Shown here piece by piece: positions 1-8,324 of a stretch of DNA of 64,000 nt (positions are counted from its first letter, which is position 1; the number at the start of each line of letters is the position of its first letter). The stretch spans positions 18,902 to 82,901 of the forward strand of contig CAHJWL010000015.1 in NCBI GenBank assembly GCA_903642235.1. The letters run 5' to 3'. The notes below the pieces were generated by a model. That model saw only the letters and a list, made by a program, of their open reading frames with translations, made no database searches and was not told the DNA's origin. The position numbers were made by a program, and so were the translations under genes. The stretch comes from Acidobacteriaceae bacterium. GTDB lineage: Bacteria > Acidobacteriota > Terriglobia > Terriglobales > Acidobacteriaceae.

Positions 1-2899
1 GCGACGTCGCTCCACCCGCATAGAGCCGCTCCGGCAGCGGCACCGCCGTGCAGCTTGCGTTCGTCGTCAACAGAATGCCGCGGCATGGATTCGTTGAGCT
101 GTTCTGGTCGCCGACGTTTGGGTTGGGGCCGTAGTTCTGCTCGACTCCGATACGCGTGTTCCGCGCAAAGACATACTTGCGCTTGCCAAAGGAGTAATAG
201 CTCGAAAACGATCCATCGAAGCGATTGAAATCCGTCTGCGATCCGAACTTCGAAGACGCGAAGAAGGTCGTCACGGTCGTGTACGAGCCCTTTGTCGCAT
301 CGAGCTGCGACGGCGCACGGCGGTCGTGGTACCACGTCACACCCGGGCCGCCTACACGGACCGGCTGGCTCAACAAGGGAATCAGATTCGCCGACACCTG
401 CAGACTGTTCGGGTCCACCGACACGCGCCGGTACTGGAAGTCGTAGATCAACGTATCCGTCTTCGGAATGCGCTGTGTCAGCCGCACATCTCCCTGCAGC
501 GTCGAGGCAGCAAAGGTCGTAATGTTCTGCACATTCGAGTACCCGCCCGTCGCCGACGCCGTGAGATTCGGATTGCCAAACAGATCCGGATTGCTGAACG
601 TCAGCTGCGCGATGCGCTCGAGCAGGCCATACGTCGTGTGCAGCGTCAGCGACTCCTGCGTCCCTCGCAGATTGATGCGCGACACATCGAGGGACGCCCG
701 CGGACTTACGCTCGCTCGCCCATCCTGTGACGTCGTACTCTCCGGGCTGATACCGAGAAGAATGGCTGATGCCGGCGAGATCATCCCGCGGCTCGGCGTG
801 CCCGTCTGCGCTTCAAAGCCGAATCCGTAGGTCACATCCCACCGCTTGGCTTCGGTCAACTGCAGCAGCACATTCTTCTCGGGGAGCTGCCCATTTGGGT
901 TCTGGGTCACTGCCGTTACCTGGTTGAAGAGCGCCAGATTGTAGAGGTTTCTCTGTGTATCGAGCAGCGCCGTCTGGTCAAGTGGATCCTTCGCGTGAAC
1001 CAGGATCTTCGGGTTCACCACGTCCTCCCGCACATGGTTCTCGCCGGACTTTAACACCTTGTCGATCAGGACGTGTGGCCCTTCCGCCACCGCGAGCGTC
1101 ACATTCGTCTTTGTCGGGTCGGCCTTGTCGACCTCCTGCCGAATCGTCACCTTTGACTGCTCAAAGCCCTGACTCAGGAAGTAGCTCTGCACCACATCCC
1201 GGTCGCCTGAGAGTGTAATGAGCGAGAAGGGCTGGCCCATCTGCGTGTTCAGCATGCTGCGTACCGCGTCTGATCGGGTCTCGTCCACGCCATCGAGTGC
1301 AACCGTGCCAAAGGTCTGCTGTGGCCCTTCAACGACCGTGTACTTCACGCTTACGTCCGCTACCTTCAGCGGCTTGCCGTCTTTGTCATCCACATCGCTG
1401 ACGGTCGGCGTGACCTTGGTCTGATTGAAACCGTTCGACCTGTAGAGTCCCTGGATCGCCGCCACATCGTTCTGCACCAGGGCCTGGCTGTACCGGCCGC
1501 TGCGCAGATAATTGTCCGCCTTCTGCACTCTCAGCCGCTCGCGCAGCAGATCGTCACTGAAGTACTTATTACCCGCGAAGCTCACGTCCAGCACCTTATG
1601 TTTCGCGCCCTTGTCCGCGGTAAAGATCACGCGCTCGGCATTCGTCCCTTCACCGAGGACCTTGTACTCAACCCGCGCATCAAAGTATCCCTGCTGCTGC
1701 AGAAACTCGCGGATATTATGCGATCCCTCGTTCAGCAGGTCATTGTCAATCGTGCCCTCTTCAAAGATCGGAATCAGCAGCTTCAATCGTGCGTTTGAGA
1801 CCTTCACGCCTTCGATGAGAACCTTGACCTCCGGCCCCTGATTTGCCGAAAAGGTATAGTTCAGGCGATCTTTCGCCGCATCGTAGGTCGACTTCGTCAG
1901 AGTGATCGTTCCCTCCAGCCGATTCTTCTTCTGGTACACGCCGCGAAGATCGCTCAGGGCGTTTGACGTTGTGTCGCGCGTCACCTTGCTCTTGAGCTTC
2001 AGCTTGCCCTTCTTGCGGAACTCCTTCTCGGTCAGCCCAGGATCCTGCCCCGTTACGATCACATCACCAACCCGCGCCTGCGGCCCAAGCGTGACCGTAT
2101 ACGTCACGTTTACCTGCTTCGTGTCGCGCTCCCGCAACGTCTCGGACGTCACTTTGGACTCGTAGTACCCGTTCTGCTCAAGCGTTTGCTGAATGCCCTG
2201 TGCTCCGGCCGGCACCTGGCTCGGTGAAAACGGCGTTCCCGGATCCAGCTTTGTCGCAAACTCCAGCAGCGACGTCAGCCGTTCGCTCTTGATATTTCGC
2301 ACGGCCACCCGGCCCACAAAGAATCGCGGCACTCCCGCAAACGTCAGGGTCACCCCGTCGCCGTTCGTCTCCGCGCGCACGGCGATATCGCGGTAAAGTC
2401 CACTCGCAAACAGCCGTCTCGTACTCTCTCGCACCAGATCCGGCTCAAGCGGCTGCCCCGGCTTCTGTGACAGCTCCGCAGGCAGCGTCTCCGTGCTGCT
2501 GAACGTCACTCCCGAGAACACGATCTTCGACACGGTTCGGTCCTTGTAAGTCCATAGCGACCCCTTCTCGCCGACCGTCAGTTCCCGGATTGCCTTCCCC
2601 TGGATGACCTTGTCCTGTGTCGTCTCCACCGGCGTGGCGGCGTTCGTGGGCTCATTCGAAGGTGTCGGGCTTTGTCCCTGGACGGCTGGCAGTGTGTTTG
2701 TTGCAGGTGCGCCGCTCTGGGAGGCCGCAGGTGTGCTCTCCGGCGAGCCGCCCGGTGTCTGCGCGTACAGGGCGCTCCCCGCTCCCAGCATCAGCCAAAG
2801 ACAGGCCGAGACCGCGTCTGTAACCCGGCCCGCCTTTGGGTACCCGGAGACGCCGCCGCTGACCTTTGTTGCCACCTCTGCTTGGCCCAACCGACCCAC
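1..2899 (-). CDS. bamA: Outer membrane assembly factor BamA/Omp85 (partial, 3' end off window)
   Basis: Reading the minus strand leftward gives an open frame of about 966 codons that runs off the left edge. I start it at a GTG at 2897-2899, which has an AAGGAG ribosome binding site 5-6 bases upstream and is the only start that keeps a full signal peptide (hydrophobic stretch near residues 28-44, cleavage after LYA). A later ATG at 2791 would truncate that segment. A Pro/Ala-rich linker follows, then from about residue 123 to 685 I count seven POTRA-like repeats of roughly 80 residues, most separated by a GP or similar turn. The C-terminal beta barrel begins near residue 686, and the frame leaves the window at a PERLYAGG motif typical of Omp85 barrels. 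The family folds and inserts beta-barrel proteins into the outer membrane. A TamA-like paralogue is possible, but TamA has three POTRA domains. Confidence 0.9.
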   Translation of the reverse strand, partial: MGRLGQAEVATKVSGGVSGYPKAGRVTDAVSACLWLMLGAGSALYAQTPGGSPESTPAASQSGAPATNTLPAVQGQSPTPSNEPTNAATPVETTQDKVIQGKAIRELTVGEKGSLWTYKDRTVSKIVFSGVTFSSTETLPAELSQKPGQPLEPDLVRESTRRLFASGLYRDIAVRAETNGDGVTLTFAGVPRFFVGRVAVRNIKSERLTSLLEFATKLDPGTPFSPSQVPAGAQGIQQTLEQNGYYESKVTSETLRERDTKQVNVTYTVTLGPQARVGDVIVTGQDPGLTEKEFRKKGKLKLKSKVTRDTTSNALSDLRGVYQKKNRLEGTITLTKSTYDAAKDRLNYTFSANQGPEVKVLIEGVKVSNARLKLLIPIFEEGTIDNDLLNEGSHNIREFLQQQGYFDARVEYKVLGEGTNAERVIFTADKGAKHKVLDVSFAGNKYFSDDLLRERLRVQKADNYLRSGRYSQALVQNDVAAIQGLYRSNGFNQTKVTPTVSDVDDKDGKPLKVADVSVKYTVVEGPQQTFGTVALDGVDETRSDAVRSMLNTQMGQPFSLITLSGDRDVVQSYFLSQGFEQSKVTIRQEVDKADPTKTNVTLAVAEGPHVLIDKVLKSGENHVREDVVNPKILVHAKDPLDQTALLDTQRNLYNLALFNQVTAVTQNPNGQLPEKNVLLQLTEAKRWDVTYGFGFEAQTGTPSRGMISPASAILLGISPESTTSQDGRASVSPRASLDVSRINLRGTQESLTLHTTYGLLERIAQLTFSNPDLFGNPNLTASATGGYSNVQNITTFAASTLQGDVRLTQRIPKTDTLIYDFQYRRVSVDPNSLQVSANLIPLLSQPVRVGGPGVTWYHDRRAPSQLDATKGSYTTVTTFFASSKFGSQTDFNRFDGSFSSYYSFGKRKYVFARNTRIGVEQNYGPNPNVGDQNSSTNPCRGILLTTNASCTAVPLPERLYAGGATS

Positions 2900-3220
2900 T
2901 TTCTCTCCTTCGTTCCACTCGCTTCCAAGGGCTTCTACACCTCCGAGGGAAACGGCACACTCACTTCAGGATCAACGCGCCAGTACCTTTGGCTTACGTC
3001 CGTTCTGCTCACAGTCCTGCTCTTCGCCAAAGCGAACGACAAACAGGGCGTCTGTTGCTCCAAGACACCTTCAGCCCGCCTGTCGACCTGCCGCTCCTCT
3101 CGCGGGCCAAGCCCAGCCCTTCTATACTAACGAGAGCTTTGGATTTCGTCCTTCGAGGAATCAGCGCGGCCACCCTGCACCTCCGCAACTCCTCCTCACG
3201 TACCTGTAGCCGCCTGCTCA
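2900..3220. other. Intergenic region between divergent genes
   Basis: This 321-base stretch separates the bamA-like gene (minus) from the ThiF-like gene (plus). It must carry promoters for both directions. I see a TATACT hexamer at 3123-3128 on the plus strand but no matching -35 box 16-18 bases upstream. Open frames here are short and lack ribosome binding sites. I recognise no RNA gene. Confidence 0.4.
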
Positions 3221-4468
3221 ATGACCGTCCCCATCAATCCTGCCGTTCCACCATCCGCTTACCCTGCCATTCCCGGCCAGTCTCCCGATCACCTGCAGGC
3301 CCGCTACTCCCGACAGATCCTCTTTCCGGGTATCGGAGAGGCAGGTCAACGGAGGCTTGCTCACGCCTCCGTCGCCATCATTGGCGTGGGCGCTACCGGT
3401 GCGGCTACCGCCTCTTTGCTGGCGCGCGCCGGCGTCGGCCATCTCATCCTCGTTGACCGCGACTTCGTCGAGCCCTCGAACCTGCAGAGACAGATCCTGT
3501 TTGACGAGCAGGATGCAGGGGAGGCCCTCCCCAAGGCGGAGGCAGCGCGGCGTAAGCTCCTCGCGGCGAACTCCTCCATCCGCATCACCGCCCACATTGC
3601 CGATCTGGTCCCTGGAAACATTCACGACCTGCTCGGCTCCGCTGGTCTGCTCCTCGACGCCACCGATAACTTCGAGACCCGCTATCTGCTCAACGACTTC
3701 GCCGTGCAGCAGGGCATACCCTGGATCTACGCCGCTGCCGTGGGTGCCTACGCTGCCACCATGACCATCCTGCCCCGCCGACCGGCTGGCGAGAGCAGTC
3801 CCGCCGGCTGCCATCCTGCCCCTGAGCCTGTCAAATGTGAAGAGCCCCCGCATCTGCCTTCCGCAGCGGAGCGAAGCGACGCACCTTCCTCGACAGAGGT
3901 GCCCGCGCCCTACGCTCCGACCGCCTGCCTCGCCTGCATCTTCCCCAAGCCGCCCTCCGGCCCGGTCGAGACCTGCGATACCGCGGGCATCCTCGCGTCG
4001 GCAGTCAACCTCGCCGCATCCCTCCAGGTCACAGAAGCCCTGAAGATCCTCACCGGACAGCATCACCTTCTCCGCCGGTCCCTCGTCTCCTTTGATCTCT
4101 GGCAGCCCACGGCCGCCGCCCGTCTCGACCACGCGGAGATCTCCGCCGCCGCTCCCAGACCCGGATGCGAGGTCTGCGACCTCCGCAACTTTGCCCATCT
4201 CGCTGGCTCCGCACGCCCCCACATCACTCTGTGCGGCCGTGATTCTGTTCAGATTCACGAGCATCAGCGCCCCATCGATCTCGCCGCCATGCACCGGCAA
4301 CTGGCGGCCAACCCCGACCTCTCAGAGGTACGGTCGAACTCCCTCCTGCTTCGTTTCCGACGCGGCGCCCATACCCTTACCGTCTTCGCCGATGGCCGGG
4401 CGCTCATTCACGGCACGACTGACATCACCCTGGCCCGAAGCCTGTACGCCCGCTTCATCGGCTCCTGA
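3221..4468 (+). CDS. ThiF/MoeB/HesA family adenylyltransferase (E1-like)
   Basis: 415 residues. The ThiF fold is clear: a dinucleotide/ATP-binding GVGATG loop at 55-60, the arginine-rich SNLQRQ segment near 86-91, and the ATDNFETR motif at 147-154. Two CxxC pairs (C236/C239 and C316/C319) match the structural zinc site, and C252 in ETCDTAG sits where the family's conserved active-site cysteine lies. Such enzymes adenylate the C-terminal glycine of a ubiquitin-like sulfur carrier (ThiS, MoaD) for thiamine or molybdopterin synthesis; no carrier gene is in the window, so the substrate cannot be assigned. Residues about 185-232 are a family-atypical insert rich in Pro/Glu/Ser with two extra cysteines, and about 95 residues follow the zinc site. 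No clear ribosome binding site precedes the ATG. Confidence 0.85.
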   Translation: MTVPINPAVPPSAYPAIPGQSPDHLQARYSRQILFPGIGEAGQRRLAHASVAIIGVGATGAATASLLARAGVGHLILVDRDFVEPSNLQRQILFDEQDAGEALPKAEAARRKLLAANSSIRITAHIADLVPGNIHDLLGSAGLLLDATDNFETRYLLNDFAVQQGIPWIYAAAVGAYAATMTILPRRPAGESSPAGCHPAPEPVKCEEPPHLPSAAERSDAPSSTEVPAPYAPTACLACIFPKPPSGPVETCDTAGILASAVNLAASLQVTEALKILTGQHHLLRRSLVSFDLWQPTAAARLDHAEISAAAPRPGCEVCDLRNFAHLAGSARPHITLCGRDSVQIHEHQRPIDLAAMHRQLAANPDLSEVRSNSLLLRFRRGAHTLTVFADGRALIHGTTDITLARSLYARFIGS

Positions 4469-4630
4469 TCGCCGGTACAAGGAACACCGTAGTACCCCAG
4501 GGGGTACGGCCGCGGACGCAACCTTTCCGAAAGCCTCATCCTCTATCACAGCAGCGATGTCGGCAAGCTTGCGGTAGGCTTGGGGAAGCCTGATCGTACC
4601 GGTACTACCTCCCAGGACGGAGTCAGGCAA

Positions 4631-5290
4631 ATGTATTCACAAGGTCAAATCATGAATCAAGCAAAGCCTGTGCCTGGCTCGTTCAAAAGAAATCCTCCCA
4701 TCGCAGGAGAAGCCGAAGCCATCGAAGCCGCAAAGAATGGCGACGCTGAGGCTTTTTCGAAGCTCTACGCTCTGCACAAACGACGCGTTTACACCCTGTG
4801 TCTCCGCATGCTCGGCAACGTCTCTGAAGCCGAGGACATGACGCAGGAGGCCTTTCTTCACCTCTTTCGCAAGATCGGCTCCTTCCGTGGAGAATCAGCC
4901 TTTTCCACCTGGCTGCACCGTCTAACCGTCAACCTCGTGCTGATGCATCTCCGTAAGAAGGGCCTGCAGCTGGTCTCGCTTGAAGAGACCATCAATCCCT
5001 CCGAGGAAGATGCTCCGAAGCGCGACTTCGGCGCCCGCGACCCACAGCTTGCCGGCTCCGTGGATCGTGTCGCGCTGGAGCGCGCCGTTGGCTCCCTTCC
5101 TCCCGGCTATCGCATGGTCTTCGTTCTCCATGACGTCGAAGGCTTCGAGCACAACGAGATCGCAACCATGCTCGAATGTTCAACCGGCAACAGCAAGTCA
5201 CAGCTCCACAAAGCTCGTCTCAAGCTGCGCGAACTTCTTCGTCAGTCTGAGGCCCTCCCTCTAACCGCACTCTCCGAGGTGCTCCAATGA
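4631..5290 (+). CDS. ECF-type RNA polymerase sigma factor
   Basis: 219 residues from the ATG at 4631, which has a GGAG 8 bases upstream; an ATG at 4652 is a possible alternative and the open frame extends back to 4580. Region 2 is seen in the segment around [13 protein letters not shown] and [13 protein letters not shown], followed by the [10 protein letters not shown] core; region 4 is the C-terminal helix-turn-helix around [16 protein letters not shown] and [21 protein letters not shown]. This is the RpoE-like sigma-70 layout that directs RNA polymerase to an alternative promoter set. The next gene overlaps its stop by four bases (ATGA), so the two are translationally coupled, the usual arrangement of a sigma factor with its regulator. 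A GGAAC element near 4481-4485 could be part of an autoregulated promoter, but I cannot support a matching -10. Confidence 0.93.
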   Translation: MYSQGQIMNQAKPVPGSFKRNPPIAGEAEAIEAAKNGDAEAFSKLYALHKRRVYTLCLRMLGNVSEAEDMTQEAFLHLFRKIGSFRGESAFSTWLHRLTVNLVLMHLRKKGLQLVSLEETINPSEEDAPKRDFGARDPQLAGSVDRVALERAVGSLPPGYRMVFVLHDVEGFEHNEIATMLECSTGNSKSQLHKARLKLRELLRQSEALPLTALSEVLQ

Positions 5291-5577
5291 CCGACCCCGG
5301 CACACAACTCAACCTGGAGGGCATGACTCCAGATGACTTCCAGGCCCGGCTTCCCGAACTCTTCGCTGCTGGCAGCGGACGTATCAGCGAGGATCCCCGT
5401 TTTGCAAAGTTCCTCCATGACAATCCCACCTGCGAGGCCCTCGTTCGCGATCTCGAATACATCGCCGATGCCGCCCGGCAGCTTCTTGATCCGGTTACGG
5501 ACGAACCCAGTGACGCCGTCTGGGACAACATTCAAAGCAAACTGAAGATCGCCGCCGTAGGAGAAGAGCCCGTCTAA
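5287..5577 (+). CDS. Small protein coupled to ECF sigma factor
   Basis: 96 residues, soluble, acidic, with no membrane segment or zinc-finger HxxxCxxC motif. The start ATG overlaps the sigma-factor stop codon as ATGA, so its translation probably depends on the sigma gene. Position suggests an anti-sigma factor or sigma cofactor; the sequence itself shows no recognisable anti-sigma domain. It contains a conserved-looking helical stretch around [17 protein letters not shown] and ends with WDNIQSKL, reminiscent of a short amphipathic C-terminus. Function is not assigned. Confidence 0.75.
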   Translation: MTDPGTQLNLEGMTPDDFQARLPELFAAGSGRISEDPRFAKFLHDNPTCEALVRDLEYIADAARQLLDPVTDEPSDAVWDNIQSKLKIAAVGEEPV

Positions 5578-5597
5578 CACGGCGCTGCTTCTTTCCC

Positions 5598-5626
5598 TTG
5601 CGTCCCTCACCGATCGGGAGTACCGT
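5598..5626 (+). promoter_or_regulatory. Possible promoter for the aroK leader transcript
   Basis: TTGCGT at 5598-5603 and TACCGT at 5621-5626 are separated by exactly 17 bases. Both boxes are weak (about three of six consensus bases each). If used, transcription would begin around 5632-5634, only a few bases before the leader ORF start at 5637, so the leader peptide would be almost leaderless. That would explain why no ribosome binding site precedes it. Inference only. Confidence 0.33.
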
Positions 5627-5636
5627 CATCACAGCG

Positions 5637-5723
5637 ATGAAGACGAATCACAGGACCAGCCGATTTACCTACTGCTACTGGTGGACTCCAGCGGCTGCGG
5701 CAGGTTCGTGTCTCTCTAGCTAG
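5637..5723 (+). CDS. Aromatic-rich leader peptide for aroK attenuation
   Basis: A 28-codon ORF (ATG 5637, TAG 5721-5723) too short for normal gene calling. Residues 10-16 read F-T-Y-C-Y-W-W: one Phe, two Tyr and two Trp codons in seven positions (5664-5684). Such clustering is the hallmark of amino-acid leader peptides (trpL, pheL), whose ribosome stalls when the matching charged tRNAs are scarce. All three aromatic amino acids are represented, which fits the downstream gene, shikimate kinase, common to all three pathways. A basic N-terminus (K2, R6, R9) and an Ala-rich tail complete it. A strong intrinsic terminator follows 30 bases after the stop. There is no good ribosome binding site. I see the codons and hairpin directly; the regulatory role is inferred. 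Confidence 0.72.
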   Translation: MKTNHRTSRFTYCYWWTPAAAAGSCLSS

Positions 5724-5756
5724 ACCTCCAAAAGAGACCCTCTCCTCCACAGCCGC
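5691..5756 (+). promoter_or_regulatory. Candidate antiterminator pairing in the aroK leader
   Basis: GCGGCTG at 5691-5697, just downstream of the Trp codons, is fully complementary to CAGCCGC at 5750-5756. The second arm overlaps the 5' arm of the terminator hairpin (5753-5761), so the two structures exclude each other. A second potential pairing joins GTCTCT (5710-5715) with AGAGAC (5733-5738). A ribosome stalled at the Phe/Tyr codons would leave 5691-5697 free to form the antiterminator; one stalled at the Trp codons might partly cover it. Stability was not computed. Confidence 0.45.
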
Positions 5757-5783
5757 GACCCACCCGGGTCGCGGTTTTGTTTT
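5753..5783 (+). terminator. Intrinsic terminator (attenuator) upstream of aroK
   Basis: A perfect 9-bp stem (CCGCGACCC paired with GGGTCGCGG) with a four-base loop spans 5753-5774 and is followed by TTTTGTTTT. It lies between the leader ORF and aroK, whose ATG is at 5810, so it would stop transcription before aroK unless prevented. It could also end the sigma-factor operon upstream, but its placement directly after an aromatic leader ORF favours attenuation. Confidence 0.8.
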
Positions 5784-5809
5784 GTCCCGCCCTTTGAACC
5801 GGAGCCGTT

Positions 5810-6394
5810 ATGCAAACCCTCTCACTCGCCGCCGCCGAAGCCACACCCGACCTTCCCGCCACGCTCACCCGCATCGTCCTCACCGGCTTTATGGGAGCGG
5901 GAAAGTCAACAGTCGGCCGCGCTCTCGCGGATCGCCTCGGCTGGACCTTTCTCGATCTTGATGACCTCATCGAAGAGCTGGCCGGCCTCACCATACCTGA
6001 GATCTTCGCGACCTTAGGGGAGCCGCAACTCCGCCGGCTTGAGTCCCGCGCCCTCGTCCGCGCTCTCGCCCGTCAACATACTGTTCTCGCGCTCGGCGGC
6101 GGCGCTCCCGAAGCCTTGGGCAACCGCCTTCTTATCGAACAGACACCCGGCACCGTGGCAATCTTTCTCGACGCTCCCTTCCCTACCCTCTTTGACCGCT
6201 GCATCCTTCAGTCGCTCCATCCCACCGTCACCGCCCGTCCTAATCTGGCCGATCCCGTCGCCGCTGAAGCAAGGTTCCGCCTCCGCCATCCCATCTACCG
6301 CCGTCTCGCTCGTCACACTCTGGAAACCTCAAGTCTCACGGCGGAAGCCACCGCCTCCGCTCTGATTGAAGTGCTGACGAGAGACGCTACGTAA
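5810..6394 (+). CDS. aroK: Shikimate kinase
   Basis: 194 residues. The P-loop GFMGAGKST lies at 26-34, the shikimate-contacting FLDLDD segment at 48-52, and the GGG motif at 96-98, all diagnostic of AroK/AroL. The enzyme phosphorylates the 3-hydroxyl of shikimate with ATP in the cytoplasm, the fifth step of the common aromatic amino-acid pathway; chorismate synthase (aroC, 15487-16680) is in the same window but on the other strand. The ATG has GGAG five bases upstream. It is monocistronic or heads a short unit with the transporter at 6481. The leader ORF and terminator at 5637-5783 suggest control by the supply of Phe, Tyr and Trp. About 20 residues precede the usual family start. Confidence 0.96.
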   Translation: MQTLSLAAAEATPDLPATLTRIVLTGFMGAGKSTVGRALADRLGWTFLDLDDLIEELAGLTIPEIFATLGEPQLRRLESRALVRALARQHTVLALGGGAPEALGNRLLIEQTPGTVAIFLDAPFPTLFDRCILQSLHPTVTARPNLADPVAAEARFRLRHPIYRRLARHTLETSSLTAEATASALIEVLTRDAT

Positions 6395-6480
6395 CAAGTG
6401 CGCTGCCTGAAACCGCTGAAGATGCAAAAGAAATCCCTCGGCGCTCACGACATCCTGTCCCTGACGCATCCAATCACCCG

Positions 6481-7572
6481 ATGAACACCCTCGCCCCCGC
6501 CGAAGAGTCCTCCGCGCCCTCCGTTACGACCTCACCGCGAAAGCGGCAGGTTCACGGCTACATACTCTTCGTCTTTGTCGTCCTGCTGGGTCTCGGCCTT
6601 GGCTATCGCCTGCTGAAAGAGCTGGAGATTCTATATGTCAGCGCGCTCTTCGCCGTTGTTCTCACTCCGATCATCAGGCACATCCAGACCCTTCGCATCC
6701 GCCGCTGGTCTCCCTCCCGCGGCGTCGCCATCGTCGTGCTTATTGCAGCCGTTGCGCTGGTGCTGTTTCTCTTCTTCTGGATCGCTCTTCCGCCGGTGCT
6801 TCGCGATCTCCGTCAGTTCATCATGGACGTGCCTGCCCGCACTCCTCTTCTTGTAGCCCGCATCAAGCGTCTTCCGCTCGCAAACCACATTGGCGTGGAT
6901 GAGGCCGCTGCCCGGGCTCAGAACGCCTTTGCCGCGACCGCAGGGTATCTCTTCAGCTCCATCCCTGACTGGCTCTCGCACATCTTCGATATCCTCACCG
7001 CTGCCTTTCTGTGTATCTACTTCATGCTTGAAGGCGGCGAGGTGTACGCCTACTTCCTTTCGCTGTTCACCCCGAAGCCCCGCGCCCGGCTCAACGTCGC
7101 CCTGCAAAAGGCGGAACTCAAGATGAGCAAATGGCTCCTCGGCCAGGGCTCGCTGATGCTCATCCTCGGCGTGGCCAGCACCATCGTCTTCGGAATCCTG
7201 CATGTGCGGTACTTTGTTCTTCTCGGCGTGTTAATGGGGCTGCTCAACATCATCCCCATCGCCGGCGGCGTTGTGACCATCATCCTGGCCGGCGGTGTTG
7301 CCGCCCTGGACTCCTGGCCCAAGATGGCCGGCGTCTTCATCTTCTACGCCATCTACATCAACCTCGAAAATGTAGTTCTCACCCCACGCATCATGAAGTC
7401 CTCCGTTGATCTCATGGGCATCACAGTGCTTGTCGCCCTGCTCATCGGTACTGCCCTCGCCGGAATAGTTGGCGCCCTTGTCGCCGTTCCCACCGCCGCT
7501 CTCATCACCGTTCTGCTGAATGAATACGCCGTCAAGCACGATCAGGAGACTCATGCCGTCGCTGAGGCTTGA
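6481..7572 (+). CDS. AI-2E family transporter (PerM/TqsA type)
   Basis: 363 residues, an integral membrane protein with about eight hydrophobic segments. The family pattern is visible: paired N-terminal helices (around VFVVLLGLGLGYRLL and LYVSALFAVVLTPI), a soluble middle region, and the C-terminal GILHVRYFVLLGVLMGLLNIIPIAGG and ENVVLTPRIM signatures. Members include autoinducer-2 exporters and sodium/proton antiporters, so the cargo cannot be assigned. No clear ribosome binding site precedes the ATG, but a 20-codon ORF (6422-6484, beginning MQKKSLG) overlaps the start as ATGA and could supply ribosomes by coupling. It lies 86 bases after aroK on the same strand. Confidence 0.88.
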   Translation: MNTLAPAEESSAPSVTTSPRKRQVHGYILFVFVVLLGLGLGYRLLKELEILYVSALFAVVLTPIIRHIQTLRIRRWSPSRGVAIVVLIAAVALVLFLFFWIALPPVLRDLRQFIMDVPARTPLLVARIKRLPLANHIGVDEAAARAQNAFAATAGYLFSSIPDWLSHIFDILTAAFLCIYFMLEGGEVYAYFLSLFTPKPRARLNVALQKAELKMSKWLLGQGSLMLILGVASTIVFGILHVRYFVLLGVLMGLLNIIPIAGGVVTIILAGGVAALDSWPKMAGVFIFYAIYINLENVVLTPRIMKSSVDLMGITVLVALLIGTALAGIVGALVAVPTAALITVLLNEYAVKHDQETHAVAEA

Positions 7573-7627
7573 ACAGAGGTCCCGCGGCTGGCGCGCACGC
7601 TGCTGACCTCGCTGCTATTCTCGTCTC

Positions 7628-8233
7628 GTGGCCGATCTCACCCTCTCCCAGCCCGAGCGCCGAAGCCTCGCCGTTCCCCTCCTGCTCGCGCTCCTTGCTC
7701 TCGGCCTCGTTGGCTTCCTTCTCTTCCGCCTCACCCCGCGCACCACCGCGGACGTCGTCATCACGCATGTCGACGTCTACCCCGCGCACACGGTCTTCAA
7801 ATCAGACTCGATCGTCGTTGGCGATGATCCCTCGCAGGATGATCTCTATGCTCTCGTCACAGTGCGCATCACCGATCGCCTTCGCCTTCCACTCTTCCTC
7901 AAAGACGTGACGGCCACGCTCCTTCCGTCCGACGGCTCGCTTCCCCCTGCGACAAGCGCCGTGGAACACGCGCAGTTGGAAAATCTCTACACCAGCTTTC
8001 CGGCGCTGCGCAAGCTGGCCGCCACCCAGCGCACGCCACCTCTTCTGCGCGAGTCTCGCATTGAGCCTAACCAGACTGTGGAAGGCTTCGTCATACTCCA
8101 CTTCCCGATTACCGCCGGCACCTGGAACACCCGCAGTGACGCTGTTCTTACCCTAGACCTCTACCATCAGAAATCGCTGACAGCAACAATCCCGAAGGAC
8201 AAGACCAACGTCCCCGCGCACGCCCGCCCCTGA
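7628..8233 (+). CDS. Hypothetical membrane-anchored protein
   Basis: 201 residues from a GTG start; no convincing ribosome binding site is present. One transmembrane helix (about residues 17-36, LLLALLALGLVGFLLF) places the remaining 160 residues outside the membrane, probably in the periplasm. That part contains beta-strand-like stretches (DVVITHVDVYP, LYALVTVRITDRLRLPLFLKDVTATLL) resembling the DUF-type immunoglobulin-like domains found in such anchored proteins, but I cannot name the family. It lies 55 bases after the AI-2E transporter and probably shares its transcript. Confidence 0.65.
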   Translation: MADLTLSQPERRSLAVPLLLALLALGLVGFLLFRLTPRTTADVVITHVDVYPAHTVFKSDSIVVGDDPSQDDLYALVTVRITDRLRLPLFLKDVTATLLPSDGSLPPATSAVEHAQLENLYTSFPALRKLAATQRTPPLLRESRIEPNQTVEGFVILHFPITAGTWNTRSDAVLTLDLYHQKSLTATIPKDKTNVPAHARP

Positions 8234-8324
8234 GTTCTCGTGAAAGCAAAGTTTGACGTGCGATATCTGCTCTCAACCGGAACGGGAAGCCTGTAGTTCC
8301 CCGACCAGCAAGAGCGCGTCGAGC

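Noticed and set aside
4492..4507. GTACCCC/GGGGTAC palindrome after the ThiF-like gene
   Set aside because: Loop of only two bases and no U-tract; not convincing as a terminator.
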